A stretch of DNA of 64,000 nt from Ceratopteris richardii (Eukaryota; Streptophyta; Polypodiopsida; Polypodiales; Pteridaceae), in contig CM035423.1 of NCBI GenBank assembly GCA_020310875.1, positions 134,621,196 through 134,685,195 of the forward strand. The letters are read 5' to 3'. Within the stretch, counting starts at the first letter, position 1. Every line of letters starts with the position of its first letter. Position numbers and translations under genes: made by a program. Shown in pieces: positions 32,337 to 42,099 of the stretch. The notes under the pieces are model-generated. The model was not told where the DNA came from, searched no databases, and was given only the letters and a program-made list of their open reading frames with translations.

Positions 32337-34109
32337 TTACACACTTAGATCGTCAATGATCCTTTGTTATTACTGTCTTGATTCTTTTTACTTTTCTTTG
32401 GATTCTTGTCTTAGTTTATGCGTCAGGAATTCGACTTTCATTATGATTTTAAGTTGTCGTTCCGTCAGACTTAGATTCGTTTCTTTAGGTTTTCGTCACA
32501 CACACCTTTACTTTAAGTCTTAAACTTGAAAAGAATTAGGTATCTTGAACTTGAGGCGTTCCTATCGTCTTTAATCCACAACTACCGTTTAGCCTAAGCT
32601 AAGAATTGACTGAGGGGGTTGAGTAATCTTCCAACCTCGAGTTGGCTTTTCTGTTGCTCTGATGCCCTGTTGCCCAAGAAGCCGTGCTTCCCAAGCTCTG
32701 CTGTCTTCACTGCCTTGCTTGCTTGCCCTTGATTGCCTTTGCTAGACCTGGAAAAATTCCAATATTAGACCCATTCACAAAATAATCAATCACTTAAGCC
32801 TATACACCTTTTCAATCCCTTCTCGTTTGCCCAAATTTCCAATGTGTGCCCCCTGGCTTCCTAGTCCCGACTAGGTGAACTTCAAAATAGTTTATCCAAA
32901 AATAGATGTATTCTTTATGAAAAAAACAGTTGAGGTCACGTAGTACTCGTCGCGAGCTTTCTAACGCGCTATTAAGCTCAAAAAACGGACTTCGGATGAA
33001 AAAGTTATGAGCGTTCAGGCCCTGGGGGGTAAAAACTGACAGTCAAGTTTTCCTTCAAATATGAGCTAAGGGGTCTCCTATGAGTCTAATGGTCCAAAAA
33101 TTTTTAAAAAATACCCTCAAAATTGGTCAAAAATTGGAGCCCAAAATTTGCGATGGGGGTGGACAATCGCGATGGTCTGGGACCGTCGCGATGGTCCAAG
33201 CGAACCGTCGCGATGGCGTGGGATTTGGACAATCGCGATGGCGCGAAAAGGTGAACCGTCGCGATGGCTCGAAGTGAACGATCGCGATGGCGTGAGGTCG
33301 AACCGTCGCGATGGTCCAAAAAATGAACCGTCGCGATGGCGTGAACAGGCGAACAATCGCGATGGCGTGGTCAACGGTCAAAGGTGGACAATCGCGATGG
33401 TCCGAAGTGAACCGTCGCGATGGTCCGCGATGCGATGGCTTGAGCCAATCGCGATGGTGCGGGGTCAGCTGAACAATCGCGATGGTCCAAGTGGACCGTC
33501 GCGATGGCTCAAGTGAACCGTCGCGATGGTCCGAAAAAGCGAACCGTCGCGATGGTCCGGCCGAGCCGTCGCGATGGCGTGAGCCTATCGCGATGGTGCG
33601 ACACAATCGCGATGGTCCGAGCCAATCGCGATGGTCCACCAAACAACGAATTTTTGAAATGCAAAAATGGTTCCGTGTATGCGCAGGGATCGCCTACCTC
33701 GTGGTGTGGTCGCCTACCTCAAAATCCGAAAGTTGCAGACCATCGCGATGGTCCGCCCTACTCGGAAATTTCTGACAGAAAGTACATGTTTTACCTTTTG
33801 GAAGCTCTCCTGATGCTCTGAAGCTCTGTACCTGCAAGAAAACTCAAGAAAATGCAAGCACATGCAAACGCAAAAACTCTCTCTCGCTCTCTCGCATGCA
33901 CAAATGAGGGGAAATGAGGTGAATGGGGGATATGGTGAATTTTCTGATTTTTTTGGAGATGGAGATGATGATGCGATGATGAAGATGGAGTATGGGGAAG
34001 GTGAAAAACACTAAAAACTAAGTAAAAACAACAACAAAAACTGAAATTTTTACCTTCCAACGCCTCTTCTTGCTATACTCTTACCATCACACATTCGTCC
34101 TAGACTCGA
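32337..34109 (-). other. Gyp-B leader (5' untranslated region)
   Basis: About 1.8 kb between primer site and gag ATG. From the 5' side: a CACCTCATTT/GAGAG-rich part (34050-33780), the TCGCGATGG array (33760-33150), an AT-rich part and a Cys/Leu-coding-like but stop-containing part next to gag. No gene is seen. Candidate splice sites lie at 34056-34051 and 33832. Confidence 0.7.
33165..33760. repeat. Gyp-B leader array of TCGCGATGG
   Basis: About 21 copies of TCGCGATGG by eye, most preceded by AACCG or ACAA and followed by TCC, CGTG or CTC. Spacing is irregular, roughly 17-45 bp, so it is a dispersed-motif array rather than a satellite. Each copy contains the palindrome TCGCGA. Its location in the leader of a retroelement RNA suggests packaging, dimerisation or transcription roles; none is shown. 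Confidence 0.85.
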
Positions 34110-34127
34110 TCCCCGGCAACGGCGCCA
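34110..34127 (-). other. Primer binding site of Gyp-B (tRNA-Asp)
   Basis: Plus strand GATCCCCGGCAACGGCGCCA (34108-34127) equals the 3' end of plant tRNA-Asp(GTC) including CCA. In element orientation TGGCGCCG... starts 7 nt after the 5' LTR. tRNA-Asp priming is known for Athila-type and related plant gypsy elements. Confidence 0.9.
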
Positions 34128-34134
34128 AATTTGG

Positions 34135-34783
34135 TGTTGCTCTAGCACAATGGTAAGTACCACGTTAAGAAGCTTCACCTCCTTAATGTCAATCCGTGGG
34201 AGAGGTAGGAGTGATATGAAGATCGTGAACGTGAGATGATGTGAGAGTGAAGGTGAGAAGCACAAAGATGCACACACACATACACACACACAATGAAGAG
34301 ACAAGCAAGACACAATGGAAGGTGGGAAATTAGTTCTATTACTCAAGAATGCTCTTACAAGCTCAAACTAACTCTAATCTCAAACAAGCTACAATGAACC
34401 AACCTCAAAAATGAGCTCTCTAGCTCTTTTTATAGTTTCTAGACTAGTTTTGACCGGTTTCACATCTAGTGACCGGCCTAGTTAAAAAATAGGTCCTAGA
34501 GGCTATTTGGAAGGGTAAACGATGTCTAAAAATAACGAAATTTGGTACGAGCATTCTACCTAAGCTCCTCAAGCTCGAGGACTCCTCGGCTTGCACAAAA
34601 TGGAGCTATGGATTACAAAATGGGGTTTTCTATGATACATATGTTACAATTAGTGATAATAATCACTGTTGAATGTTTGAAGAATTAATAAGGAATATAT
34701 TTGTTTGAAAAATTGATCCGACTGGCTCCCTGCTCCTTCTTTACATGCTTCCGTGGCGTCTGTGCCTCTGGCTGCTTCCAACA
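34135..34783 (-). repeat. 5' LTR of Gyp-B
   Basis: 649 bp, identical by eye to the 3' LTR. TATA box CTATAAAAAG at 34426-34435 in element orientation, followed by AGCTAGAGAGCTC. Sequence downstream of it is conserved in the LTRs of Gyp-A and D. Confidence 0.96.
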
Positions 34784-34788
34784 AAGTA

Positions 34789-36620
34789 TTGTAAAGAGAA
34801 TGTTCATATCATAAAGAACTGTCCAAAACTGGCTGCAAAAGAGGCAAAGAAAAAGGAGGCTGGAATGGTTGTTGCAGAAGCCTCTACACCAAAAACAGAG
34901 TCTGCTAATCTTGTGCAGGAAGAAGAATGGGCGTTTACTACTGTTTGCACTTTTGGCCCATCTTCTCATGAGCAGTGCATGTCTACAATGGACTCAGATG
35001 TTTGGTACTTTGACAGTGGGGTGACCAGACATATTACCTCGTAGCGCAGTTTGTTCTCTTCACTCGAGCCTGCCCCTAAAGGGAATACTGTCACATGCAC
35101 CAACAACTCCTCTTATCCTGTTATGGGAGTTGGTAAGATCATTCTAACTACTGCTGATGGTAGTTCTTTCACCTTGTCAGATGCCTTATTTGTGCCAGGG
35201 ATCAAGAAGAATCTGTTATCAGTTTCTACATTAGCCAAGATTGGCTTGGTTGTGATATTCGTTGATGACAGGGGTACAGTTCATGATCGATCAAATGGCG
35301 ATGTGATTATTGCTTCTGGCATTTTATGTCGTGGGCTGTATAAGCTCATAGACTATGAAAGATCTATGAATGATTCGGCATGTGCAGTTCATGATTCTCA
35401 GGTTATGTCAGATGCAAAGCTTTGGCATGCACGCTTTGGTCATCTGAATTTTGCTAGTTTGCTACGTCTGCAGAAATCTGATATGGTGTCTTCTTTGCCC
35501 AAGCTTGAGGCACCTGGAAAACATGTATGTGAAGGCTGTATTTTGGGCAAAATGCAGCGTTCCTCCTTTCCAAAAGATGGTTCAGTTCAGGCTATGCAGA
35601 AATTGCAACTTGTACATAGTGATGTCTGTGGTCCTATGCAGACACCCTCTTTTGGGAATTACCTTTACTTCGTGACTTTCATTGATGATTTTTCCAGGCA
35701 TGCATGGGTATATCCACTCAAAGCAAAGTCCGAAGTGTTCATGTGTTTTAAACAGTTTTTTGTTTTGGCTGAAAATTTGTCAACATGTAAAATGGGCACC
35801 CTCCGTTCTGATCGAGGGGGGGAATATATGTCTTCTGATTTTAATGTATTTCTGGCTGAACGTGGGATAAAACACCAGTGTACAATGCCATATACACCTC
35901 AATAGAATGGAGTTGCTGAACAAAAGAACAGGTCACTCATGGAGATGGCGAGGTGCATGGTCAAGAGTCAGGCTTTACCACATAGTTTCTAGCTTGAGGT
36001 TGTCATGTGTGCAGCATATGTACTGAACAGGTGTCCCACTAAAGCGCTGCAGTGTATCACTCCATATGAGGCTTGGCATGACCGCAACCCATCTGTTGCT
36101 CATCTGCGTGTTTTTGGTTGTTTGGCATATGCATTATTGCCAAAACAACATCGTAGAAAATTGGATGATAAGGCAGTAAAATGTATTTTTGTTAGGTATA
36201 GTTCTGAAAGTAAAGGCTATCGTCTGTATCATCCACAGACTAAACGCATTCTGGTTAGCCGTGATGTTGTCTTTGTGGAAGATGCTATTTAGCCATTGCT
36301 TTCATGTACTAAGGAGACATTTGTTAGCTCCAAAGACATGTATGATACGTTGATGCCTCTTTTTACAAGTGGACAGTCTAGTGCTGGTCCTAATGAGGCA
36401 ACTTCTCAACCTTTGCAGGTTTCATATGATGATGCAGATCATTCTATTTCTGATGCAGATTTACATGATGCACTTGTTGATGAGAAAGCTGATATTGAGC
36501 AGGATAAAACTATGCCATAATGGCTGGTGCAGACTTTGCGTGACAGCAAATTAGATGCACCATTGTCATATCGTACTCGTTCAGGCTCTCATAGTGCCTC
36601 TTTTGCATCAAATTGCTATG
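34789..36620 (+). pseudogene. Cop-3 zinc knuckle, protease, integrase
   Basis: Continues the Cop-3 frame after Gyp-B: remaining knuckle ligands (CKENVHIIKNC), protease WYFDSGVTRHIT (the D-S-G is kept), GAG-pre-integrase LWHARFGHLNF and CEGCILGKMQ, integrase core (HSDVCGPM, LRSDRGGEYMS, QNGVAEQKN), then LNRCPTKALQCITPYEAWH and FGCLAYALLPK. Stops: TAG at 35042, TAG in place of the Gln in T-P-Q-Q-N at 35903, TAG in S-F-W at about 35990 and others at 36291 and 36518. The fragment ends at the target site of element D (36621-36625). Confidence 0.92.
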
Positions 36621-36625
36621 CTATG

Positions 36626-37270
36626 TGTTGGCATACAAGTCAGATGAAGAGCATACTCGTGTTGGCATACAAGTCAGATGAAGAGCATACTAGCGCAACG
36701 GAGGAGTCATGCACAATACGGCAACAAGGCCCAATCATTTTTTCCATGGACCATTTACAACTCAAGTGATTTTAATCACTACACAAACATTGTAAATTCC
36801 GTTTTTGGTAGAATAGACTCCATTTTGTGCAAGCCGAGGAGTCCTCGAGCTTGAGGAGTATTAGAACTAGCTACATACCAATTTTCATAATTTTTAGACT
36901 GTGTTTGAGCCCTCAAATAGGCTCTAGAACCTAATTTTTAACTAGGCCGGACACTAGGTCTAGACAAGACCAAAGCTAGTTAGAAAACTATAAAAAGAGC
37001 TAGAGAGCTCATTTTTGGGGCTAGATTGTTTGTGAATTGAGCTTATGTAAGAGACTTTTTGACTAATGCAAAGAACTCCATTGTTCCTCTCCTTGTTCTT
37101 GCCTTGTGTGCGCGTGTGTGTGTATGTGTGTGCATGCTTGTGTGCTTCTCACTCACACACTTGTGCCTTCACTTGCTCATAGTCTTCATACTAGTCCTCA
37201 CGTCTCCACGGATTGACAATGAGGAGGTGAATCTTCTCACGTTGGTACTCACCATTGTGCTAGAGTGACA
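36626..37270 (+). repeat. 5' LTR of element D
   Basis: 645 bp, TGTTGGCATA...GAGTGACA. The first 34 bp are tandemly duplicated (36626-36659, 36660-36693; one mismatch). TATA box CTATAAAAAG at 36988-36997. Confidence 0.93.
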
Positions 37271-37277
37271 CCAAATT

Positions 37278-37295
37278 TGGCACCGTTGCCGGAGA
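37278..37295 (+). other. Primer binding site of element D (tRNA-Asp)
   Basis: TGGCACCGTTGCCGGAGA, 7 nt after the LTR; two mismatches to the plant tRNA-Asp complement seen in Gyp-B. Confidence 0.85.
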
Positions 37296-37390
37296 ACGAA
37301 CCCGGGTCTCCCGCGTGATGAGCACGTCTACTACAATATGAGAGACCACCTTCCCCTCTAGAGGCTCCCACCGATGAAGAAGTAGTACAA

Positions 37391-38640
37391 ATTCCTGGAA
37401 CAGACATTTGAAGAAGAATACGACCCACAACCCTTCCCAGGAGGCCAACAAACGGAAGAAGCTCAGGACACATTCGAGGCACCACGGCCTCCATGGCTAC
37501 GTCAAGTGGAGGAAATCGGGAGTTCTCACGAAGAGCGCACAGTAGTGCAAAATCAGGCCATGAGGGTCATAGAGGAAACTGTGCTACAATCTGCTTACTT
37601 CAAGAACCTGTCATCGAGACGACGGCCTCCATGGCTACGTCAAGTGGAGGAAATCGGGAGTTCTCACGAAGAGCGCACAGTAGTGCAAAATCAGGCCATG
37701 AGGGTCATAGAGGAAACTGTGCTACAATCTGCTTACTTCAAGAACCTGTCATCGAGACGCCTTATCCTCTCATCTGAACTCCAATACAGGCCTTATTATA
37801 TTATCTTGGCTGATTATAATGCAGAAATACAGAGAGTCACAGGTCAGATTCCTACCTTTGCCCCAATTTCAACCCGAAGACCTTCCTCTAGAGGCGCAAA
37901 AAGGCAAAATTCGTCAACCCGCCTGGCGGCAGAAACTTCTAGAGACATATCCAGAAATGCTACGCACATGGAACAACGCGCCTTTACATCTCCTATACAA
38001 TCCATGCTACGGTCCAGTTCCACGCAGCAGGTCTTGGAAGGCATTCAATATCAAAGTGCAGAACAACGCGCAATGCAAGGAATGGCTAAACTACCCGTAC
38101 ATTGCGCCACCACAAGGACCACCGTCGGTAGCATACATGATGGGAACAATTCGCCATTGGATGCCGCGATTGAAGCCCATGCCAGATGTAGCAGCTCAGA
38201 TGATGCTTAAAATTTTAGATATGATGCAGGTAGTCCTGAAAACTTTTAGAAATGCAGCCGCACCAAGTCTCCCGGGGTTTACCAATGGAAATTATGATTT
38301 GGTGTATGACATGAGCACCACCCCCAGTATTCGTGTGGCTTACGCCTGGCATGCACGCATCAAATACCTCCCTGCATGTTACAAACAGACCTTCGAAGAA
38401 ATGTTTAGATCAGGTTTCTGGGAGTATCACTCGGAGATTTTCGCACCGAAGCCAACACACCTGCTCCATCTCTTTGCTTATGAACAAGCAATGTACTCTG
38501 AGTACTACACCACACCCCAACCAGAGGTCCCTGGCGCAATAAATTGGGAGAGGCTTAAGGATCGGAGAACACGAACTTGCCACCAATGTCATCCAATACT
38601 ATATCGACCACCCGATAGAACAGAGGTCTGTCAGGGGCGA
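37391..38640 (+). CDS. Element D ORF: C-terminal domain of the gypsy third ORF, one frameshift
   Basis: Coding similarity begins at FLEQTFEEEYDPQPFPGG and runs through VEEIGSSHEER, SELQYRPYYIILADYNAEI, EDLPLEAQKGKI, YNPCYGPVPRSRSW, YDMSTTPSIRVAY, YLPACYKQTFEEMF, GFWEYHSEIF to an Arg-rich end. It matches Gyp-B codons for the last ~400 residues. One extra C in the run CCCC at about 37860-37863 shifts the frame; apart from that and a TAG before the domain the frame is intact. A 138-bp (46-codon) exact tandem duplication lies at 37485-37760. I do not see a start codon that is clearly right; a methionine is at 37491 in another frame. No gag or pol part remains. Function unknown; its preservation in an otherwise stripped element is notable. 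Confidence 0.8.
37485..37760 (+). repeat. 138-bp exact tandem duplication in element D
   Basis: Copies 37485-37622 and 37623-37760 are identical by eye and keep the reading frame (46 codons, RPPWLRQVEE...NLSSRR). Gyp-A and Gyp-B have one copy of this segment, so the duplication is specific to D and recent, or an assembly error. Confidence 0.9.
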
Positions 38641-38648
38641 CAGACGCT

Positions 38649-38661
38649 AGGAAGGGGGGCG
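38649..38661 (+). other. Polypurine tract of element D
   Basis: AGGAAGGGGGGCG immediately before the 3' LTR. Confidence 0.8.
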
Positions 38662-39298
38662 TGTTGGCATACAAGTCAGATGAAGAGCATACTCGTGTTG
38701 GCATACAAGTCAGATGAAGAGCATACTAGCGCAACGGAGGAGTCATGCACAATACGGCAACAAGGCCCAATCATTTTTTCCATGGACCATTTACAACTCA
38801 AGTGATTTTAATCACTACACAAACATTGTAAATTCCGTTTTTGGTAGAATAGACTCCATTTTGTGCAAGCCGAGGAGTCCTCGAGCTTGAGGAGTATTAG
38901 AACTAGCTACATACCAATTTTCATAATTTTTAGACTCTGTTTGAGCCCTCAAATAGGCTCTAGAACCTAATTTTTAACTAGGTCGGACACTAGGTCTGGA
39001 CAAGACCAAAGCTAGTTAGAAAACTATAAAAAGAGCTAGAGAGCTCATTTTTGGGGCTAGATTGTTTGTGAATTGAGCTTATGTAAGAGACTTTTTGACT
39101 AATGCAAAGAACTCCATTGTTCCTCTCCTTGTTCTTGCCTTGTGTGTGCGTGTGTGTGTGCATGCTTGTGTGCTTCTCACTCACACACTTGTGCCTTCAC
39201 TTGCTCATAGTCTTCATACTAGTCCTCACGTATCCACGGATTGACAATTAGGAGGTGAATCTTCTCACGTTGGTACTCACCATTGTGCTAGAGTGACA
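38662..39298 (+). repeat. 3' LTR of element D
   Basis: 637 bp; carries the same 34-bp duplicated start as the 5' LTR, so that duplication was present before insertion. TATA box at 39024-39033. Confidence 0.93.
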
Positions 39299-40796
39299 CT
39301 ATGGCTACGTCTAGTCTTTGTGATGAGAATGAGCCTGTTTCTTTTGATGAAGCACAGAATTCAGAAAATTGGATGGCTACCATGCAATCTGAATATGATG
39401 CTATAATGAAGAATGGTACATGGTTTTATGTGACTTGCCTCCTGGCAAGAAGGCCATTGGCACTAAGTGGGTATACAAGCTGAAGCGTAAACCTGATGGT
39501 ACAGTTGAGAGGTATAAGGCTAGGCTTGTTGCAAAGGGTTATGCGCAGGAAAGAGGCATATCATGGTTGGAATGTACGTCAGTTGGACATTAAAACAGCA
39601 TTTGTGAATGGTGACTTGCATGAAGAAGTGTATGTTTTTCAGCCCCGTGGCTTTGTGTAGAAAGGGCATGAAGACCAGGTGTGCAGGTTAAAGAAGGCAT
39701 TATATGGTTTAAAGCAAGCACCACGTGCTTGGTATGAGAAGATACATGCCTATCTGGTTGCACATGTTTTGTGAACAGTCCAACTGAAAGCACCTTGTAT
39801 GTTAAGCGTGCTAATGATGTGCTTCTAATCATTGTTGTCTATGTTGATGACATGCTGCTCACTGGTCCTATTGAGAAGCATATTGCTGATTTCAAGGCTG
39901 ATTTGCATGCCTCATTTGAGATGTCTGATTTGGGGCATTTGCATCACTATTTGGGCATTCAGTTTATGCAAGTTGATGGTGGAATGGCTTTGTGTCAAAC
40001 AAAATATATTGACACATTATTGCAGCGTTTTGGCCTTGAAGACTGTAAGCCTATTGCCACTCCTATGGAGACAGGTTTACAATTGAGTCTTCATGATGCT
40101 GGAGATGCATTTGATGTTGTTCTCTATCAGTAGGTTGTTGGATGCTTGATTTACTTATGCATTACTCGGCCAGATATTCAGTTTGCTGTCTCACAGATGA
40201 GCAGGTTTATGCATTGCCCAGGAGTCACGCATTGGAAGGCAGTTAAGCGCATCTTTTGCTACTTGAGTGGTACTCGGCTACTTGGGCTGTTTTATCCCAA
40301 GGGGGGATCACTACCGCCAGATTTGCATGCTTTTTCTGACTCAGATTGGGCTGGTTGTTATGACACTCGTGTGTCCACTAGTGGTTTTTGCTTCATGCTT
40401 GGTAGCTCATGTATATCTTGGTTGAGCAAGAAGCAGCCTACTGTGGCCACTTCCAGTTGTGAGGCTGAGTATAGGGCAGCTTTCACAGCGACTGTTGAGT
40501 GTGTGTGGCTTAGACGCCTTATGGCTGATTTGGGTGTTGGCCAGTCTTCTGCCACCACCATCTTCACTGACAGTCAGAGCGCATTGGCAGTTGCGAGGAA
40601 CCCTGTGTTCCATGCTCGCACTAAGCACATTGAGGTGCATTATCACTATGTCAGGGAGAGGTTCTCTGCTGGGGAGATCAGCTTGGCATATGTGCCCACG
40701 CAAGAGAACATTGCAAACCTTTTCACGAAGGCTCTGCCTTGGGAGAAGTTTGAAGCTTTCCGCAAAGCTTTGGGCTTACTTCCTTTTGTGGAGTGA
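39299..40796 (+). pseudogene. Cop-3 reverse transcriptase and RNase H
   Basis: Copia RT resumes after element [39 protein letters not shown], then a gap, [45 protein letters not shown] (catalytic Y-V-D-D) and LGIQFMQVDGGMAL. RNase H follows: RPDIQFAVSQMSRFM, SDSDWAGCYDTR, SCEAEYRAAFTA, FTDSQSALAVARNPVFHART, ENIANLFTKALP. Compared with Cop-4 about 75 bp (AYAQERGVDVDETFAP-type block) are missing near 39555. Frame breaks lie near 39425, 39555, 39660 (TAG) and 39770; one TAG at 40130 separates the RT and RNase H parts. The end at 40796 is 60 nt before the polypurine tract. Confidence 0.92.
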
Positions 40797-40856
40797 TTTC
40801 CACATAGCATGGCACTTCCTTATACATGAGTGCCAGCTCCTTGTTCACCGCATCAC

Positions 40857-40870
40857 TCCCAGGGGGGATT
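40857..40870 (+). other. Polypurine tract of Cop-3
   Basis: TCCCAGGGGGGATT-type purine run directly before the 3' LTR. Confidence 0.85.
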
Positions 40871-41100
40871 TGTTGATATATTTAGGTAGTGATGTGTGTG
40901 AACACACTAGGACCGTCGGGGCACTTTTTTCCCTCTTTAGGAGTTTTTTTCCCCCGGCTTGTATATACGCCTATTGCCCTAATGGGCTACTTATCTTTGT
41001 ACATTCTCTAGTAATACATTCAGTATTGTGTGTTTGTGCTCCAAGCTTCTTCTTCTTCCTTGTGTTGTTTGCATGCTCCTGCAGACGTTTAACTCCAACA
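40871..41100 (+). repeat. 3' LTR of Cop-3
   Basis: 230 bp, TGTTGATATA...CTCCAACA, followed by the target duplication ACATA at 41101-41105. Confidence 0.95.
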
Positions 41101-41870
41101 ACATATACACACACATACACATATATACACATATATATGCACATACGTACACACACATATGCACATACACACACATGCACATACATACATATACACATAT
41201 ACATGTACACACATACACTTACACATATACATGCACATACATACATATACGCACACATACATATGCACATGCACATACACATACATACACATATACACTT
41301 ACACATGCATATGCACATACATACATATACACACACATGAACATGCACATACACATGCACATACACATGCACATACACATGAACATACACATACATATGC
41401 ATATACACTTACGTATGCACATGCACATACATGCATATACATATATACATATGTACATACATACATATACACACACATATTACACACATATACATCCACA
41501 TATGTACACACACATACACATACACACACATACACATGCACATACATACATATACACACATACACATGCACATAGATACATATACACACATATACATGCA
41601 CATACACATATACACATACACTTACATATATACATGCACATACATACATACATGTACACACATACACATGCACATGCACATACACATACATACACACATA
41701 TACTTACACCTGCACATGAAGATACATGCATATACACATATACATATGCACATATATACATGCACATATATATACATAGATACATACATATACATGCATA
41801 TAGACACACTTACACAAATATAGATATATACCTACATGTGCATATATTCATTTTATATACACACAAGCAC
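41101..41870. repeat. (CA)n/(TACACA)n microsatellite, right part
   Basis: About 770 bp of mixed ACACAT, CATACA, TACATA and TGCACA words, continuing the tract cut at 16157. All six frames look open here only because the repeat lacks stops. AT-rich sequence with no gene follows to 42040. Confidence 0.9.
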
Positions 41871-42032
41871 ACATAAATATGAATGAATTATATAATTTTA
41901 AGTAATAAAACACATGCTTAATATAAACAATAATAAAAATCAATAGAACAAGAATTTTTGTTACTTAATACCATACACATTATTCAAAACATAACTGAAA
42001 TGAACAATATATAGATAATATATAGATTATAT

Positions 42033-42040
<8 letters not shown>

Positions 42041-42073
<33 letters not shown>
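42041..42073. repeat. (AT)n tract
   Basis: About 33 bp of pure AT repeat between the microsatellite and the transposase-like exons. Confidence 0.9.
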
Positions 42074-42075
<2 letters not shown>

Positions 42076-42099
42076 CAATATAGATACATATCCGATGTC

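Larger units (their letters stand above)
17589..34783 (-). mobile_element. Gyp-B: young complete-ended Ty3/gypsy element, 17.2 kb, pol-defective
   Basis: Flanked by the target duplication AAGTA (17584-17588 and 34784-34788) inside the Cop-3 zinc knuckle. Two 649-bp LTRs show no difference by eye. It has a tRNA-Asp primer site, a 1.8-kb leader with a TCGCGATGG array, a 1880-codon gag-protease-RT ORF, RNase H and integrase with duplicated H2C2, protease 2, a third ORF of about 1495 codons and a polypurine tract. Lesions found: a 55-bp deletion after RT (26734-26738), a 1-bp loss and a TGA near the end of integrase (24794-24810), TAG in protease 2 (23674-23672) and TAG in the third ORF (21242-21240). 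No chromodomain. Elements of 17 kb are long for plant gypsy; the extra length is leader plus third ORF. Confidence 0.95.
36626..39298 (+). mobile_element. Element D: non-autonomous gypsy-related LTR element, 2.67 kb
   Basis: Target duplication CTATG at 36621-36625 and 39299-39303. LTRs of 645 and 637 bp, primer site for tRNA-Asp, polypurine tract. The internal region encodes only the C-terminal part of the third ORF known from Gyp-A and Gyp-B; no gag, protease, RT or integrase. The LTRs differ by about six substitutions and one 8-bp indel (about 1%). LTR and protein are closer to Gyp-A than to Gyp-B (for example YAWHARIKYLPAC), so an A-like active family is the likely helper. Confidence 0.93.
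16158..41100 (+). mobile_element. Cop-3: Ty1/copia element, both LTRs present, interrupted by Gyp-B and D
   Basis: Flanked by ACATA at 16153-16157 and 41101-41105. It has LTRs of 231 and 230 bp, a Met-tRNA primer site, gag-pol and a polypurine tract. Without Gyp-B, D and their target duplications it is about 5.1 kb, normal for copia. By eye the two LTRs differ at about eight substitutions and one indel (about 3.5%), so it is clearly older than Gyp-B. The ORF is broken by several point stops besides the two insertions. Confidence 0.95.

Noticed and set aside
33165..33760. CRISPR-like repeat array
   Set aside because: The words are short, spacing is irregular and the context is a plant retroelement leader.
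33117..33821. Open frames over the TCGCGATGG array on both strands
   Set aside because: They are products of the repeated word; the region is the Gyp-B leader with no protein homology.
34106..34127. A tRNA-Asp gene
   Set aside because: Only the 3'-terminal ~22 nt including CCA match; it lies right after an LTR, as a primer binding site.
37249..37494. Minus-strand frames over the D primer site
   Set aside because: They overlap the primer site and leader of a plus-strand element and show no homology.
41101..41870. Many long open frames with Cys/Val/Tyr/Met or His/Thr/Ile repeats
   Set aside because: They are translations of the CA/TACACA microsatellite, which lacks stop codons in most frames. 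The same holds for 15774-16157, 61408-61838 and 63009-63998.
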